A stretch of 64,000 nt of DNA from positions 3,038,001 through 3,102,000 of the forward strand of contig NZ_AP023087.1 in NCBI RefSeq assembly GCF_045862395.1. The letters run 5' to 3'. Shown here in pieces: positions 26,113-35,376 of this stretch (position 1 is its first letter; each line of letters starts with the position of its first letter). A program made the translations under genes and the position numbers. Under the pieces are notes generated by a model, which had not been told where the DNA came from, made no database searches, and was given only the letters and a program-made list of their open reading frames with translations. The stretch comes from Marinicellulosiphila megalodicopiae (GTDB lineage Bacteria > Pseudomonadota > Gammaproteobacteria > Pseudomonadales > Natronospirillaceae).

Positions 26113-26285
26113 CATTTAAAATTGGCTGTCGTGCTTCCACCCTTTTTTTCCTACGATAGCCACACTATCTTTCAGTATCCTTTTACACTCCAAATATTTT
26201 TAAGACTTATTCTGCCCATTAAATTTGTAATAAAATTAAGCTATGATTCACAAGTGTTTAATTAACCCATAAAAAAGGCTTCAAA

Positions 26286-27119
26286 ATGGATTCAATCAAA
26301 GTTCAATTTCAAAACCAACTCGACAAACTTATGGAGTTGTCCACTATTTATGGTGGTAAAGTTGTATTAGCTATTATTGTTTTAGTGGTAGGTTTATGGA
26401 TCATCGGCCGTTTAAGTGATGTTGTACGAAAGTCCACCTCAAAAGGATTACCTGATGAAACATTAGCGAATTTTTTATCGAATATTTTTGAGATTGTTTT
26501 AAAAGTATTATTAGTAATCAGTGTCGCTTCTATGGTTGGCATTCAAACTACGTCTTTTGTAGCGGTATTAGGTGCAGCGGGTTTAGCAGTAGGCTTAGCA
26601 TTACAAGGCAGTTTGTCTAACTTTTCTGGCGGCGTGATGATTTTGATTTTTCGTCCTTTTAAAGTCGGTGACTACATCGAAGCACAGGGCGCAGAAGGTG
26701 AAGTTACAGATATCGGAATTTTTGTCACCACTTTAAGAACCTTTGATAAGCGCATATTAATTATTCCAAATGGCCCAATTGCTAATGGCAACATCACAAA
26801 CTTTACAGCAAGCCCAGTACGCGCCGTAGAAATCAGCATTGGTATTGCGTATTCTGATGACATTGCAAAAGGCAAAACGGCAATGGAAAACGTGTTAAAA
26901 AACGATCCGCGCATAATACAAGACGAAGGTAATGTCGTTGCTGTTGTGGATTTAGGCAGCAGTTCAGTTGATTTTATGGTTCGTGGATTTGTTAAAACTG
27001 AAGACTATTGGTCGTTCTATTTTGATGCGCGCCCATTATTAAAAGCAGCAATTGAAGATGCGGGTCTAACTATTCCATTCCCACAACGCGACATACATAT
27101 GATTGCGCAAGACAGTTAA
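26286..27119 (+). CDS. mscS: Small-conductance mechanosensitive channel (MscS family)
   Basis: The 277-residue protein has three N-terminal transmembrane segments, with pore helix TM3 rich in Gly and Ala (VAVLGAAGLAVGLALQGSLSNFSGG, about residues 94-118). The conserved beta domain follows (FRPFKVGDYIEAQGAEGEVTDIGIF) and the C-terminal vestibule ends the protein. Length matches YggB-type channels. It opens under membrane tension to release solutes on osmotic downshock. AAGGC precedes the ATG; a strong terminator follows. Single-gene unit. Confidence 0.95.
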   Translation: MDSIKVQFQNQLDKLMELSTIYGGKVVLAIIVLVVGLWIIGRLSDVVRKSTSKGLPDETLANFLSNIFEIVLKVLLVISVASMVGIQTTSFVAVLGAAGLAVGLALQGSLSNFSGGVMILIFRPFKVGDYIEAQGAEGEVTDIGIFVTTLRTFDKRILIIPNGPIANGNITNFTASPVRAVEISIGIAYSDDIAKGKTAMENVLKNDPRIIQDEGNVVAVVDLGSSSVDFMVRGFVKTEDYWSFYFDARPLLKAAIEDAGLTIPFPQRDIHMIAQDS

Positions 27120-27140
27120 TATTAAAAGCTAGATATAAAC

Positions 27141-27168
27141 ATGCCCACTTAGTTGTGGGCATTTTTTT
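27141..27168 (+). terminator. Terminator of mscS
   Basis: ATGCCCAC (27141-27148) pairs with GTGGGCAT (27155-27162), followed by a run of T. Confidence 0.93.
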
Positions 27169-27220
27169 GTATTGAGTTTGACGACATAAAGAACGACCTA
27201 CGAAAACAGCCACCCACAAA

Positions 27221-27243
27221 AAAAGGGCACAAAGCCCTTTTCA
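27221..27243 (-). terminator. Terminator hairpin on the minus strand
   Basis: AAAAGGGC / GCCCTTTT with a 5-nt loop; on the minus strand it is followed by a T-tract. It could end transcripts from the outer-membrane protein gene at 27539-28360. Confidence 0.75.
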
Positions 27244-27263
27244 AACACGAATCGAAATAATAT

Positions 27264-27532
27264 GTAACTATTCAGCAACTCAGCAACATTCGTAACTGTT
27301 CAGGTTGCGATCGGCAATATGCTCCTGCATTGCCCTAATAAGCTACATCCCTGTAGCGATCAAATTTGTACTGAACAAGGCGAAAAATGTGAATTTACAT
27401 GTGTAAATACTCAGAACATCCTGTACTTCGCCCTTCAGGCCGACTATCCGTCGTTAAAGTTTGTTCCAGACAAACTTTTGATCATTTTTTAACGCAGATC
27501 AGTGCAAATTTTAGTGTGAACTGAATAGTGAC
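27264..27532. mobile_element. MITE-like element with 12-bp terminal inverted repeats
   Basis: The 269-bp stretch begins GTAACTATTCAG (27264-27275) and ends CTGAATAGTGAC (27521-27532), inverted repeats with one mismatch. A third copy, GTAACTGTTCAG, lies at 27292-27303. The interior has a hairpin-like GGCAATATGCTCCTGCATTGCC and no ORF. It sits six bases beyond the stop codon of the neighbouring gene. No transposase is present, so it would be non-autonomous. Confidence 0.6.
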
Positions 27533-27538
27533 AATAAA

Positions 27539-28360
27539 TTAAATCATCCAACCTAATAATATATTAGCCTGCATAAACATGAATTGTTGAGAGGCTTTGT
27601 CTGACTCATCAATAGTGGTACGAATGTCCCACATATTGATATATCCAGTTTTTAATTCAGATTGCACAAAAAAATGCTGACCTACAAACACATTTAACCC
27701 AGCTTTTACATTCACTCCTAAACCTGAAAAATGAAAATCATCATGTCGTGGGTTATTTAGTAACGTCACATTTGTTTTTGGCATTAATACGCCACCACCC
27801 ATTCCAACCAACCAATGTGTCGTGACATTCATTTTTTCTGTAATCGATTTAGTGAACCACTGATTTGAATAATTATGTTCACTGTTTAAATAGTTAAGTC
27901 CATCAGTATGCTCATATTTTAAAAATTCTGGATCTAAAACAATATCTTGGTTGTCATAAATACCATCATACACAGTGCCGCTATTTGTAATATTGCCATT
28001 TATTTTTACAGTTTGACCCGCATCCATGACATATTTCATATGGTCCACTCCGACACTTACTGAGTAATGTTCATCAAAAAAGTAACCGATTTTAAAATTG
28101 GTTTGTGGAATCGTAATGCGATTAGGCTGAAAATAATTATAGAAGCTAAATGGGCTTTGGCGATCATTTGCGATGACATCGTTTAAAGTAAAATCGTAAT
28201 TATCGCCAGTAAAGTGGATGTCACTTTTTGTGTACTGGCCGGCATTCCAGCCCCAATAACCAAACCATCTACCTGATTTTTCAACTGCTTTAGACATTGC
28301 CAAGGTCGAACACAGACTTATAATCACCATTAATGGCAATCTCACTCCTAATTTTTTCAT
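27539..28360 (-). CDS. Outer-membrane beta-barrel protein
   Basis: The 273-residue protein has a signal peptide (MKKLGVRLPLMVIISLCSTLAMS) and alternating hydrophobic/aromatic strands with many Trp, Tyr and Asn, ending in QFMFMQANILLGWMI. It contains KSDIHFTGDNYDFTLNDV, a segment seen in small barrels of several Gram-negative groups. No catalytic motif. The start at 28360 has a purine-rich GAGTGG upstream; a GTG two codons earlier is less likely. Function unknown. Confidence 0.72.
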   Translation of the reverse strand: MKKLGVRLPLMVIISLCSTLAMSKAVEKSGRWFGYWGWNAGQYTKSDIHFTGDNYDFTLNDVIANDRQSPFSFYNYFQPNRITIPQTNFKIGYFFDEHYSVSVGVDHMKYVMDAGQTVKINGNITNSGTVYDGIYDNQDIVLDPEFLKYEHTDGLNYLNSEHNYSNQWFTKSITEKMNVTTHWLVGMGGGVLMPKTNVTLLNNPRHDDFHFSGLGVNVKAGLNVFVGQHFFVQSELKTGYINMWDIRTTIDESDKASQQFMFMQANILLGWMI

Positions 28361-28555
28361 TTCCACTCATCATTATTTGGTTAAGCCAAGATTTTATTAC
28401 ATTCAGTAGCATTAAGGAATCTTTGAATATCTTACAATATTCAATTAAATGCACGTTTATTAGTTAAATACAGCGGTACTATGCAAACAATTGAACCTAA
28501 CGGGCTCAATATTTAGCGGTTATGCAATGAAATCTTTCACAGATAAAAAGATGTT

Positions 28556-28837
28556 TTAATCTAAATGTTTACGTTTTTCTGCTTTTTGATATTCTGCCCA
28601 AGATTTATTTTTAGGCAATTTAGAGCGCTTCTCAAGTATGTATTGCTTATATTTTTGCTCCATTTCTTTTTTATATTCACGTCTCAATAGCAAAAACCAA
28701 GGGCAACCAAACAATAAAAAGATGCAGATAATCCATGTTCCAGCGATAAAAATAGGGACAGTTTTAGCTATATACCAACAAAGAAAAGCGATAAGTGCAC
28801 CAACAACATAAATCAAATTCAGTTTTGGAAACGTCAT
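28556..28837 (-). CDS. Hypothetical small membrane protein
   Basis: The 93-residue protein has two adjacent hydrophobic helices (residues 8-26, LIYVVGALIAFLCWYIAKTV, and 29-50, FIAGTWIICIFLLFGCPWFLLL), then a Lys/Glu-rich cytoplasmic tail (YKKEMEQKYKQYILEKRSKL). No family recognised. Sits between the barrel gene and the divergent FAD oxidoreductase gene. Confidence 0.6.
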   Translation of the reverse strand: MTFPKLNLIYVVGALIAFLCWYIAKTVPIFIAGTWIICIFLLFGCPWFLLLRREYKKEMEQKYKQYILEKRSKLPKNKSWAEYQKAEKRKHLD

Positions 28838-29064
28838 GCAAAAAACCTCACATATAAATCAGCCATATTATGGGTACTTAGACGCAAAACAAAACTTTTC
28901 AACTAGTGTGTCTGTTCAACAACCAGATCACACGGGAAATTTGATCGATCATTACTGAAAAGTCTATTTTGCTTTTTACATACAAAGAAACACGCTTTTG
29001 GCCATGACCTTTTTTACAAAATAGCGTAAAATGCGCCCTTTTTTGAACAAGCCGAATTCAAACC

Positions 29065-30705
29065 ATGCTGCGCCTAACGCAAGTTATTTTACCTCTAGAT
29101 CATACAGACGATGATCTTCAACAAGCTGTTTTAACTCTTCTTAATATCAATGAAGAAGATTTATTGTCTTTTAGCGTATTTAAAAGCGGCTATGACGCGC
29201 GTAAACGCGAACAAATCAAAATGATTTACACATTAGATGTGGACACATTATCTAATACTGAATTGCTTGAACGCTTTGCGGGCAACCAAAATATTAAAGC
29301 CACGCCTGATACCACGTATCAATTTGTGGGTGAATTACCAACAGAACAAACCACACATACTGACCGCCCGATTGTGATCGGTTTTGGCCCTTGTGGATTA
29401 TTTATTGGTTTGATCTTAGCGCAAATGGGGTTTAACCCAATTATTTTAGAGCGTGGTAAAGACGTGAAACGCCGCACCAAAGACACATGGGATTTATGGC
29501 GTAACCGTAAATTACATGTTGACTCAAACGTACAGTTTGGCGAAGGCGGCGCAGGTACGTTTTCTGATGGTAAACTTTACAGCCAAATTAAAGACCGTAA
29601 GCATTACGGCAGAAAAGTATTAAACGAATTTGTACAAGCAGGCGCGCCTGAAGAAATTCTCACCATCAGCAAACCGCATATTGGTACATTCAAACTTGTC
29701 AAAATGATTCAAAACATGCGCCAAACCATTATTGATTTGGGCGGTGAAATTCGTTTTGACAGCCACGTTGAAGAATTTGTAATGGATGGCGATGCGGTTA
29801 AAGGCGTCAGACTTAGAGGTTCAGATTCACAAGGCGGCCAAACGATTATGTCTAACCATATTGCGTTAGCCGTGGGCCATTCTGCACGTGACACCTTTGA
29901 GCAATTGCAAAAACAAAATATCTACATGGAAGCCAAACCGTTTTCAGTAGGCTTTCGAATTGAACATCCTCAAAGCATGATCGACAAAGAACGCTTTGGC
30001 ACAAATGCTGGTAACGAACGTTTAGGTGCTGCGGATTACAAATTAGTGCACCATTGTAAAAACGGCCGAAGCGTATACAGTTTTTGTATGTGTCCAGGCG
30101 GCACGGTGGTGGCAGCCACTTCCGAAGAAGGCCATGTAGTGAGTAACGGCATGAGCCAATATTCACGAAATGAGCGCAACGCAAACGCGGCCATTGTTGT
30201 GGGCATTGAACCTGCAAAAGATTACCCAGGTGATCCGTTAGCAGGTATTGAATTACAACGTAGAATTGAAAAAGCAGCTTATGTTTTGGGTGGAGAAAAC
30301 TACAATGCACCCGTACAGTTAGTAGGCGATTATTTAAATAAGAAACCATCTACAGAATTAGGCGACGTGACACCTAGTTATCAGCCGGGTGTGACCTTGA
30401 CTGATTTATCAGTATTGTTACCGGACTTTGCTAATGAAGCGATTCGTGAAGCGATTCCTGCTTTTGATAAAAAAATTAAAGGCTTTGGTCGAAAAGATGC
30501 AGTGTTAACCGCAGCAGAAACCAGAACGTCTTCACCGCTTTGCATAAAGCGTGATGACACTTACCAAAGCATCAATACTAAAGGCTTGTACCCAGCGGGT
30601 GAAGGTGCAGGTTATGCTGGTGGGATTTTATCAGCTGGCGTTGATGGTATTCGTGTTGCTGAGGCAATGGCATTAAGCATGTTAAAACAAATTTCAGAAC
30701 AGTAA
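29065..30705 (+). CDS. NAD(P)/FAD-dependent oxidoreductase, uncharacterised family
   Basis: The 546-residue protein starts with a small alpha/beta domain (MLRLTQVILPLDHTDDDLQQ), followed by a Rossmann FAD-binding motif VIGFGPCGLFIGLILAQMG (near residues 103-121). Further segments are QFGEGGAGTFSDGKLYSQIK and, near the C-terminus, GLYPAGEGAGYAGGI. It belongs to the widely conserved FAD-dependent dehydrogenase family of unknown substrate. Full length for the family. pyrC follows after about 50 bases and may be co-transcribed. Confidence 0.9.
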   Translation: MLRLTQVILPLDHTDDDLQQAVLTLLNINEEDLLSFSVFKSGYDARKREQIKMIYTLDVDTLSNTELLERFAGNQNIKATPDTTYQFVGELPTEQTTHTDRPIVIGFGPCGLFIGLILAQMGFNPIILERGKDVKRRTKDTWDLWRNRKLHVDSNVQFGEGGAGTFSDGKLYSQIKDRKHYGRKVLNEFVQAGAPEEILTISKPHIGTFKLVKMIQNMRQTIIDLGGEIRFDSHVEEFVMDGDAVKGVRLRGSDSQGGQTIMSNHIALAVGHSARDTFEQLQKQNIYMEAKPFSVGFRIEHPQSMIDKERFGTNAGNERLGAADYKLVHHCKNGRSVYSFCMCPGGTVVAATSEEGHVVSNGMSQYSRNERNANAAIVVGIEPAKDYPGDPLAGIELQRRIEKAAYVLGGENYNAPVQLVGDYLNKKPSTELGDVTPSYQPGVTLTDLSVLLPDFANEAIREAIPAFDKKIKGFGRKDAVLTAAETRTSSPLCIKRDDTYQSINTKGLYPAGEGAGYAGGILSAGVDGIRVAEAMALSMLKQISEQ

Positions 30706-30756
30706 TTTGCCAAACACATTAAAAACTCATTTTAAAAACTTTTAAAAGATAATTTT

Positions 30757-31791
30757 ATGACAGATACAATAAGCATTACTCGTCCCGATGACTGGCACAT
30801 TCATTTACGTGATGGACAGGCATTAAAAGATACCACTAAAGATGTGAGCCGCTATATGGGTCGTGCGATTATTATGCCGAACCTTGTGCCACCTGCGACC
30901 AATACTGAAAACACATTAGCGTATTATGATCGTATCAAATCTCATATCCCAGAAGGTTCAAACTTCGAGCCCTTAATGGTGTTGTATTTAACAAACAAAA
31001 CCAGCCCTGAAGAAATCAAAAAAGCATACGCGACAGGCAAAATTGTTGCCGCTAAATTGTATCCTGCTGGCGCGACTACAAACTCAGACTCTGGTGTAAC
31101 AGATGTCAAACTGATTTACCCTGCATTAAAAGCCATGCAAGAAGTCGGTATGAAATTATTAGTACACGGCGAAATCACAGACAGCCACATTGATATTTTT
31201 GATCGTGAAGCGTTGTTTTTAGAACAGGTATTAAGCCCGTTAATTAAAGACTTCCCAAATTTAAAAGTTGTGTTAGAGCACATCACCACTAAAGATTCGG
31301 TAGATTTTGTTAACGCACAAAACGAAAATGTCGCCGCTACTATTACCGCACATCATTTAATGTTTAACCGTAATCACATGTTAGCAGGTGGCATTCGCCC
31401 ACATTATTACTGTCTACCTATTTTAAAAAGAAACATTCATCAAGATGCATTAGTAAAAGCTGCGACATCCGGTGATCAAAAATTCTTTTTAGGCACTGAC
31501 AGCGCCCCCCACTCAAAAGACAAAAAAGAAGCAGCCTGTGGTTGTGCTGGCTCTTACACTGCTCATGCTTCATTAGAATTATACGCGGAAGTATTTGATG
31601 CCAATAACGCATTAGACAAATTAGAAGCGTTCGCAAGTTTAAATGGCCCATTGTTTTATGGATTAAATCCTAACTCAGACAAAGTGACATTAACAAAACA
31701 AAGCTGGACGACACCTAATACCTTACCTCTTGGTGATGATCAAGTTGTACCTATAAAATCTGGTGAAGACATTCATTGGCTTGTGAAATGA
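30757..31791 (+). CDS. pyrC: Dihydroorotase (class II)
   Basis: Third step of pyrimidine synthesis: reversible cyclisation of carbamoyl-aspartate to dihydroorotate. The 344-residue protein has the zinc-binding HxH in DDWHIHLRDG (His14/His16), the carboxylated Lys in AKLYPAGATTNSDSGV (about residue 99) and the catalytic Asp in GTDSAPH. The AT-rich leader has a modest AAAAG ribosome-binding site. slyD starts nine bases after its stop. Confidence 0.97.
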   Translation: MTDTISITRPDDWHIHLRDGQALKDTTKDVSRYMGRAIIMPNLVPPATNTENTLAYYDRIKSHIPEGSNFEPLMVLYLTNKTSPEEIKKAYATGKIVAAKLYPAGATTNSDSGVTDVKLIYPALKAMQEVGMKLLVHGEITDSHIDIFDREALFLEQVLSPLIKDFPNLKVVLEHITTKDSVDFVNAQNENVAATITAHHLMFNRNHMLAGGIRPHYYCLPILKRNIHQDALVKAATSGDQKFFLGTDSAPHSKDKKEAACGCAGSYTAHASLELYAEVFDANNALDKLEAFASLNGPLFYGLNPNSDKVTLTKQSWTTPNTLPLGDDQVVPIKSGEDIHWLVK

Positions 31792-31799
31792 GAGACAAG

Positions 31800-32282
31800 A
31801 TGAAAATTGCAAACAACAGTGCAGTAGCATTCCACTACACATTAAAAAATGACGAAGGTGAAGTCGTTGATACATCTGAAGGTCAAGCACCTTTAGCCTA
31901 CCTTCACGGCGCGGCTAACATCGTACCTGGTTTAGAAAACGCATTAGAAGGTTTAGAAGCTGGCGCAGCATTTGAAGTATCAATTGATGCAAAAGACGGA
32001 TACGGCGACATCAACCCTGAATTAATTCACTCAGTAACACGTGAACAATTACAAGGCGTAGAAGACTTAGAAGTTGGCATGATGTTTACTGCTCAAAACG
32101 GCGACCAAGTTGCACACTTCACAGTTACTGAAATAGAAGGCGATGATATTACTGTTGATGGCAACCACCCAATGGCAGGCAGAAACTTACATTTTTCTGG
32201 TACGGTTGAAACGGTTCGCGAAGCAACTGAAGAAGAGTTAGCGCACAAGCACATTCACGGTGAAGGCGGTCACCAGCACTAA
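31800..32282 (+). CDS. slyD: FKBP-type peptidyl-prolyl isomerase (SlyD)
   Basis: The 160-residue protein begins MKIANNSAVAFHYTLKND. It has the FKBP core (VDTSEG, PLAYLHGAANIVPGLE), the IF insert domain (FEVSIDAKDGYGDINPELI) and a short His-rich tail (HKHIHGEGGHQH) that can bind nickel, shorter than in E. coli SlyD. It is a cytoplasmic chaperone and prolyl isomerase. The open frame extends to 31776 inside pyrC, but the canonical SlyD start is at 31800. Confidence 0.95.
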   Translation: MKIANNSAVAFHYTLKNDEGEVVDTSEGQAPLAYLHGAANIVPGLENALEGLEAGAAFEVSIDAKDGYGDINPELIHSVTREQLQGVEDLEVGMMFTAQNGDQVAHFTVTEIEGDDITVDGNHPMAGRNLHFSGTVETVREATEEELAHKHIHGEGGHQH

Positions 32283-32403
32283 ATATGAAATTAGGACATT
32301 CACTAGTATTTATTATTAGCGTCCTAAATTAATGATTAGTCGGTAACATTAAAGCGTATTGGATTTTTCCTTTGCGCTTTTTTTATGCTCAAAATTAAAA
32401 CCA

Positions 32404-32445
32404 AAAAAAAGCGCATTGGATTAAATTCCAATGCGCTTTTTTATT
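32404..32445. terminator. Bidirectional terminator between slyD and the PKD lipoprotein gene
   Basis: AGCGCATTGGA (32410-32420) pairs with TCCAATGCGCT (32427-32437), with A8 and T6 tracts outside. It separates convergent genes. Confidence 0.95.
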
Positions 32446-32460
32446 TTTGTATTAAAAAAG

Positions 32461-35079
32461 CTAATTAGATTCAACAACATCTAATGGCAACCAAACTGCA
32501 AACTTCTCAGTTTCTTCCAACACCTGCAAGCTATAATAATAACGGCCATAGGATTCAAAAGTATGCGTTATGGACTTCCCTTCATAAAATACATAAGGAG
32601 GCAGATTCCAGAACACACCATACTCAGGAGACGCTATGGTTTCACCATTATGCGAGATTGATAATTCTTGATCCCATTGTGGCGTATCTAATATTTGTCG
32701 ATCTTGATCTCGGTTATCAATAATTTGCACCTGATCATTACCATAAAAATATAAATTAGTTTCTACAGTTAAGTCATTAACTATCGCTTCAACTACTATT
32801 TCATTTTCACCTTCTTGTACATAATCAAAAGCAATTAAAAAATTCATAATTTTTGTTTGATTAATTGATGGCACATAAACGGTAACGGTATAAACCTGCT
32901 CACGAGCATAGGACGCTGTTACTTCATAATCCGTTGTAAACACAACTTCAGAACCTAAAGCCCACTGATAGTTAACAATAGAATCGCAATCATTTGTCAT
33001 TTCTAACTCAAAAGTAACGGTCGTTTTATCGATATCTTTTACATTTAATTGTGAGTCTTCTAATGATGTACAATTTAAATCTTCACTTTTATCAATTGTG
33101 TAGGTTTTAACAATTTCGTCATCATTAATATCGGATTCGATTTTCATTTGAACAACAACTTGATCAACACTAAAGTCATCAAAATTAAAATCAAATACGT
33201 CTCCAGTTATCACCAAGTCATGCGCTAACACAGACCATGTTGTACTGAATGTTTCAGTCGCTAGACTAGGAAAAGAATCAAGAATTAAATCATTTATAGA
33301 TCGATAAGCATTGGCAGTTAATTCAACACTTTGAGTGTCTTTCACTTCATCAACTGTAAAGTTAATAGCAGGCATAGATCGTATATCAATTATGATTGAA
33401 GCATTATAAACACCATTGTTCACTGATGCATGATATATACCAGCATCAGTGTAAGTATGAGTAACCTCATTTAAATGTGTAGTAAGCGTTTCACCATCAC
33501 CAAAATCCCATGTAACCCCTTGAGAAACACATTCGTTGTTTCGAATCAACAACGTCACTTCTCGCCCGTATTGTTCACGACCACTACGCTCAACCACTTC
33601 AAAATCTGGTGAAAGAAGTCTAGGAAAGTCACAATAGTCAAACTGAGTTTGAACAATAATAGTATCTTTTACTTCAAAGTCCTTATAAGTAGACGTTAAC
33701 GTGACATCATAGGCATTAGGGGATTCAAAAAACATAACGGGATTAGAATCGGTAGACGTTTTACCATTACCAAAATCCCAAAGATATGACACATCACTTT
33801 TATTACTTAAACTCGAATTAACTGAAAAATCATATACATTTTCAGCCCCTAATACAGGCTCTACAGCTATGGTAATAACAGGTATGCCTTCATCTGCAAT
33901 CGTAATGGTTCTCTGTTGAGTATACGATTTACCATTAATATCTAGGAAAGATAGTGTCACTACATATTCGCCAATTTCTGTATACTCATGATACGTTTCC
34001 CAATCATCACCAACAGTATTATCACCAAAATTCCAAGTAGCACTTTGCCCATCTACTAAGTCTACACACGCATGGCTAAATACAAAAAAACCATAGGTCA
34101 TAAATGTATCTAAAGGCTCAATCACTAAATCGTAATCAGTGATACAAGAATCGATGTTTGGATATATTTTAAGATCCGTAACAGTATTTGAAAAACTAGA
34201 ATTTGCAATCATTAATGAGACAGTATAATCCATTACGCTTTCATTATTTGCAGCATACTCATGCTCTACAGAAGGAATATCAGTAATAATTTCGACACCA
34301 TCACCAAAGCTCCAAACATAATTATATAGATCAATAGAATCACATGATTCATTATCTTGAATATTTGTGATTTCAAAATTCACTACATTGTTAGTGACAA
34401 CAGTTGTGAGCATTATGTCTTCTTTTGGCTCACAAAGCTCAGCCATTGAATTTTCGACAATGATTGTCTTAGTAATTGAAGATTGATAATCTGGAGTATC
34501 CACACTCAATTCAACTTCAAAAATACCCCCATCTAAATAAGTATGTTCAACCACGTCACCCTGTGCTGTATTCGTATCACCAAATGACCAAGTTACTTGC
34601 GAATCATTTAATTCACCGACGCAACTTAATGGCATCATTGAATATTCTATTTGAGTGCCTACTGCTTTGAATTCAAAATCAAGTTGATCATCACACACAG
34701 CCTCAAAAGCAGGGACCGTTACTAAATGTGCAACAACGCCTTCACCATTATAAGTATTTAATGTCACTTCATAACTTTGCGTGGCGCTTAATTCTGGAAA
34801 TCTATGGGCAATCTGGCTAGATTGAGCATTTAAAACCACGCCATCACCAAATGTCCAAAAATACGTTTCTACATCTGTTGTTTCACAGTTTTCTATATCT
34901 ACATCATTACTTTCACTGGCATCAAATAAAAATACACCTGGCTCAGTTTCATTAAATGTAAAAGATGTTCTGGACTGTTCTGAACAAGACTCAGCTGAAT
35001 CATTGTTAGAATCGAGATCGGTAAGGCAGCTACTTAATAATATAAGACAGCCACTTAATAATGGTAATTGTACTTTCAT
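32461..35079 (-). CDS. Large lipoprotein with multiple PKD domains
   Basis: From the Met at 35079 the protein has 872 residues. Its signal ends in the lipobox LSSC. It contains about six PKD-type beta domains, each with the core W-x-F-G-D-G or a variant (FWTFGDGVVLNAQ, VTWSFGDTN, YVWSFGDGVEI, ATWNFGDNTVG, SYLWDFGNGKT, VTWDFGDGETL). Many repeats carry paired Cys suited to disulphides. The last 250 residues are unrecognised. PKD domains are extracellular adhesion or structural modules. AAGGG seven bases before the ATG at 35079 supports that start over an upstream Met. It diverges from the lamin-tail lipoprotein gene, so the two may share control. Confidence 0.82.
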   Translation of the reverse strand: MKVQLPLLSGCLILLSSCLTDLDSNNDSAESCSEQSRTSFTFNETEPGVFLFDASESNDVDIENCETTDVETYFWTFGDGVVLNAQSSQIAHRFPELSATQSYEVTLNTYNGEGVVAHLVTVPAFEAVCDDQLDFEFKAVGTQIEYSMMPLSCVGELNDSQVTWSFGDTNTAQGDVVEHTYLDGGIFEVELSVDTPDYQSSITKTIIVENSMAELCEPKEDIMLTTVVTNNVVNFEITNIQDNESCDSIDLYNYVWSFGDGVEIITDIPSVEHEYAANNESVMDYTVSLMIANSSFSNTVTDLKIYPNIDSCITDYDLVIEPLDTFMTYGFFVFSHACVDLVDGQSATWNFGDNTVGDDWETYHEYTEIGEYVVTLSFLDINGKSYTQQRTITIADEGIPVITIAVEPVLGAENVYDFSVNSSLSNKSDVSYLWDFGNGKTSTDSNPVMFFESPNAYDVTLTSTYKDFEVKDTIIVQTQFDYCDFPRLLSPDFEVVERSGREQYGREVTLLIRNNECVSQGVTWDFGDGETLTTHLNEVTHTYTDAGIYHASVNNGVYNASIIIDIRSMPAINFTVDEVKDTQSVELTANAYRSINDLILDSFPSLATETFSTTWSVLAHDLVITGDVFDFNFDDFSVDQVVVQMKIESDINDDEIVKTYTIDKSEDLNCTSLEDSQLNVKDIDKTTVTFELEMTNDCDSIVNYQWALGSEVVFTTDYEVTASYAREQVYTVTVYVPSINQTKIMNFLIAFDYVQEGENEIVVEAIVNDLTVETNLYFYGNDQVQIIDNRDQDRQILDTPQWDQELSISHNGETIASPEYGVFWNLPPYVFYEGKSITHTFESYGRYYYSLQVLEETEKFAVWLPLDVVESN

Positions 35080-35376
35080 GAAAAAGCCCTTTGTTTGAAC
35101 ATGATTTAAAATGTGCAACTATAAAATCCTTATAGTTATGAGACATTATACGTCATACACAAATATTTTAATCTACCTGTGCCTCATTTCTACATTCGCC
35201 CCACACCCTAATAGTAGTTAATTTGTAATGAAATCGTTAATCCTCTGTATTCATTTATTTTATTGTTTAAATCCCTCGCTATTGTGTCTCATTACCACCA
35301 TCAATTTGACCATAAAACCATCAGTTCATGATAAGATACGCAGATTTACACACTATGTACAACTGCGAGCGTCATT
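35080..35376. other. Divergent intergenic region between two lipoprotein genes
   Basis: AT-rich, with no ORF. It must contain both promoters; no confident box pair was identified. Confidence 0.45.

Noticed and set aside
28218..28240. AAGTGGATGTCACTTTTTG resembling the recurrent CATCCACTTTT motif
   Set aside because: It lies within the coding sequence of the barrel protein, where it encodes the conserved KSDIHFTG segment, so the match is coincidental.
29852..30349. 165-codon ORF opposite the FAD oxidoreductase
   Set aside because: Antisense shadow of a well-conserved gene; no ribosome-binding site and an implausible His/Leu/Arg-rich composition.
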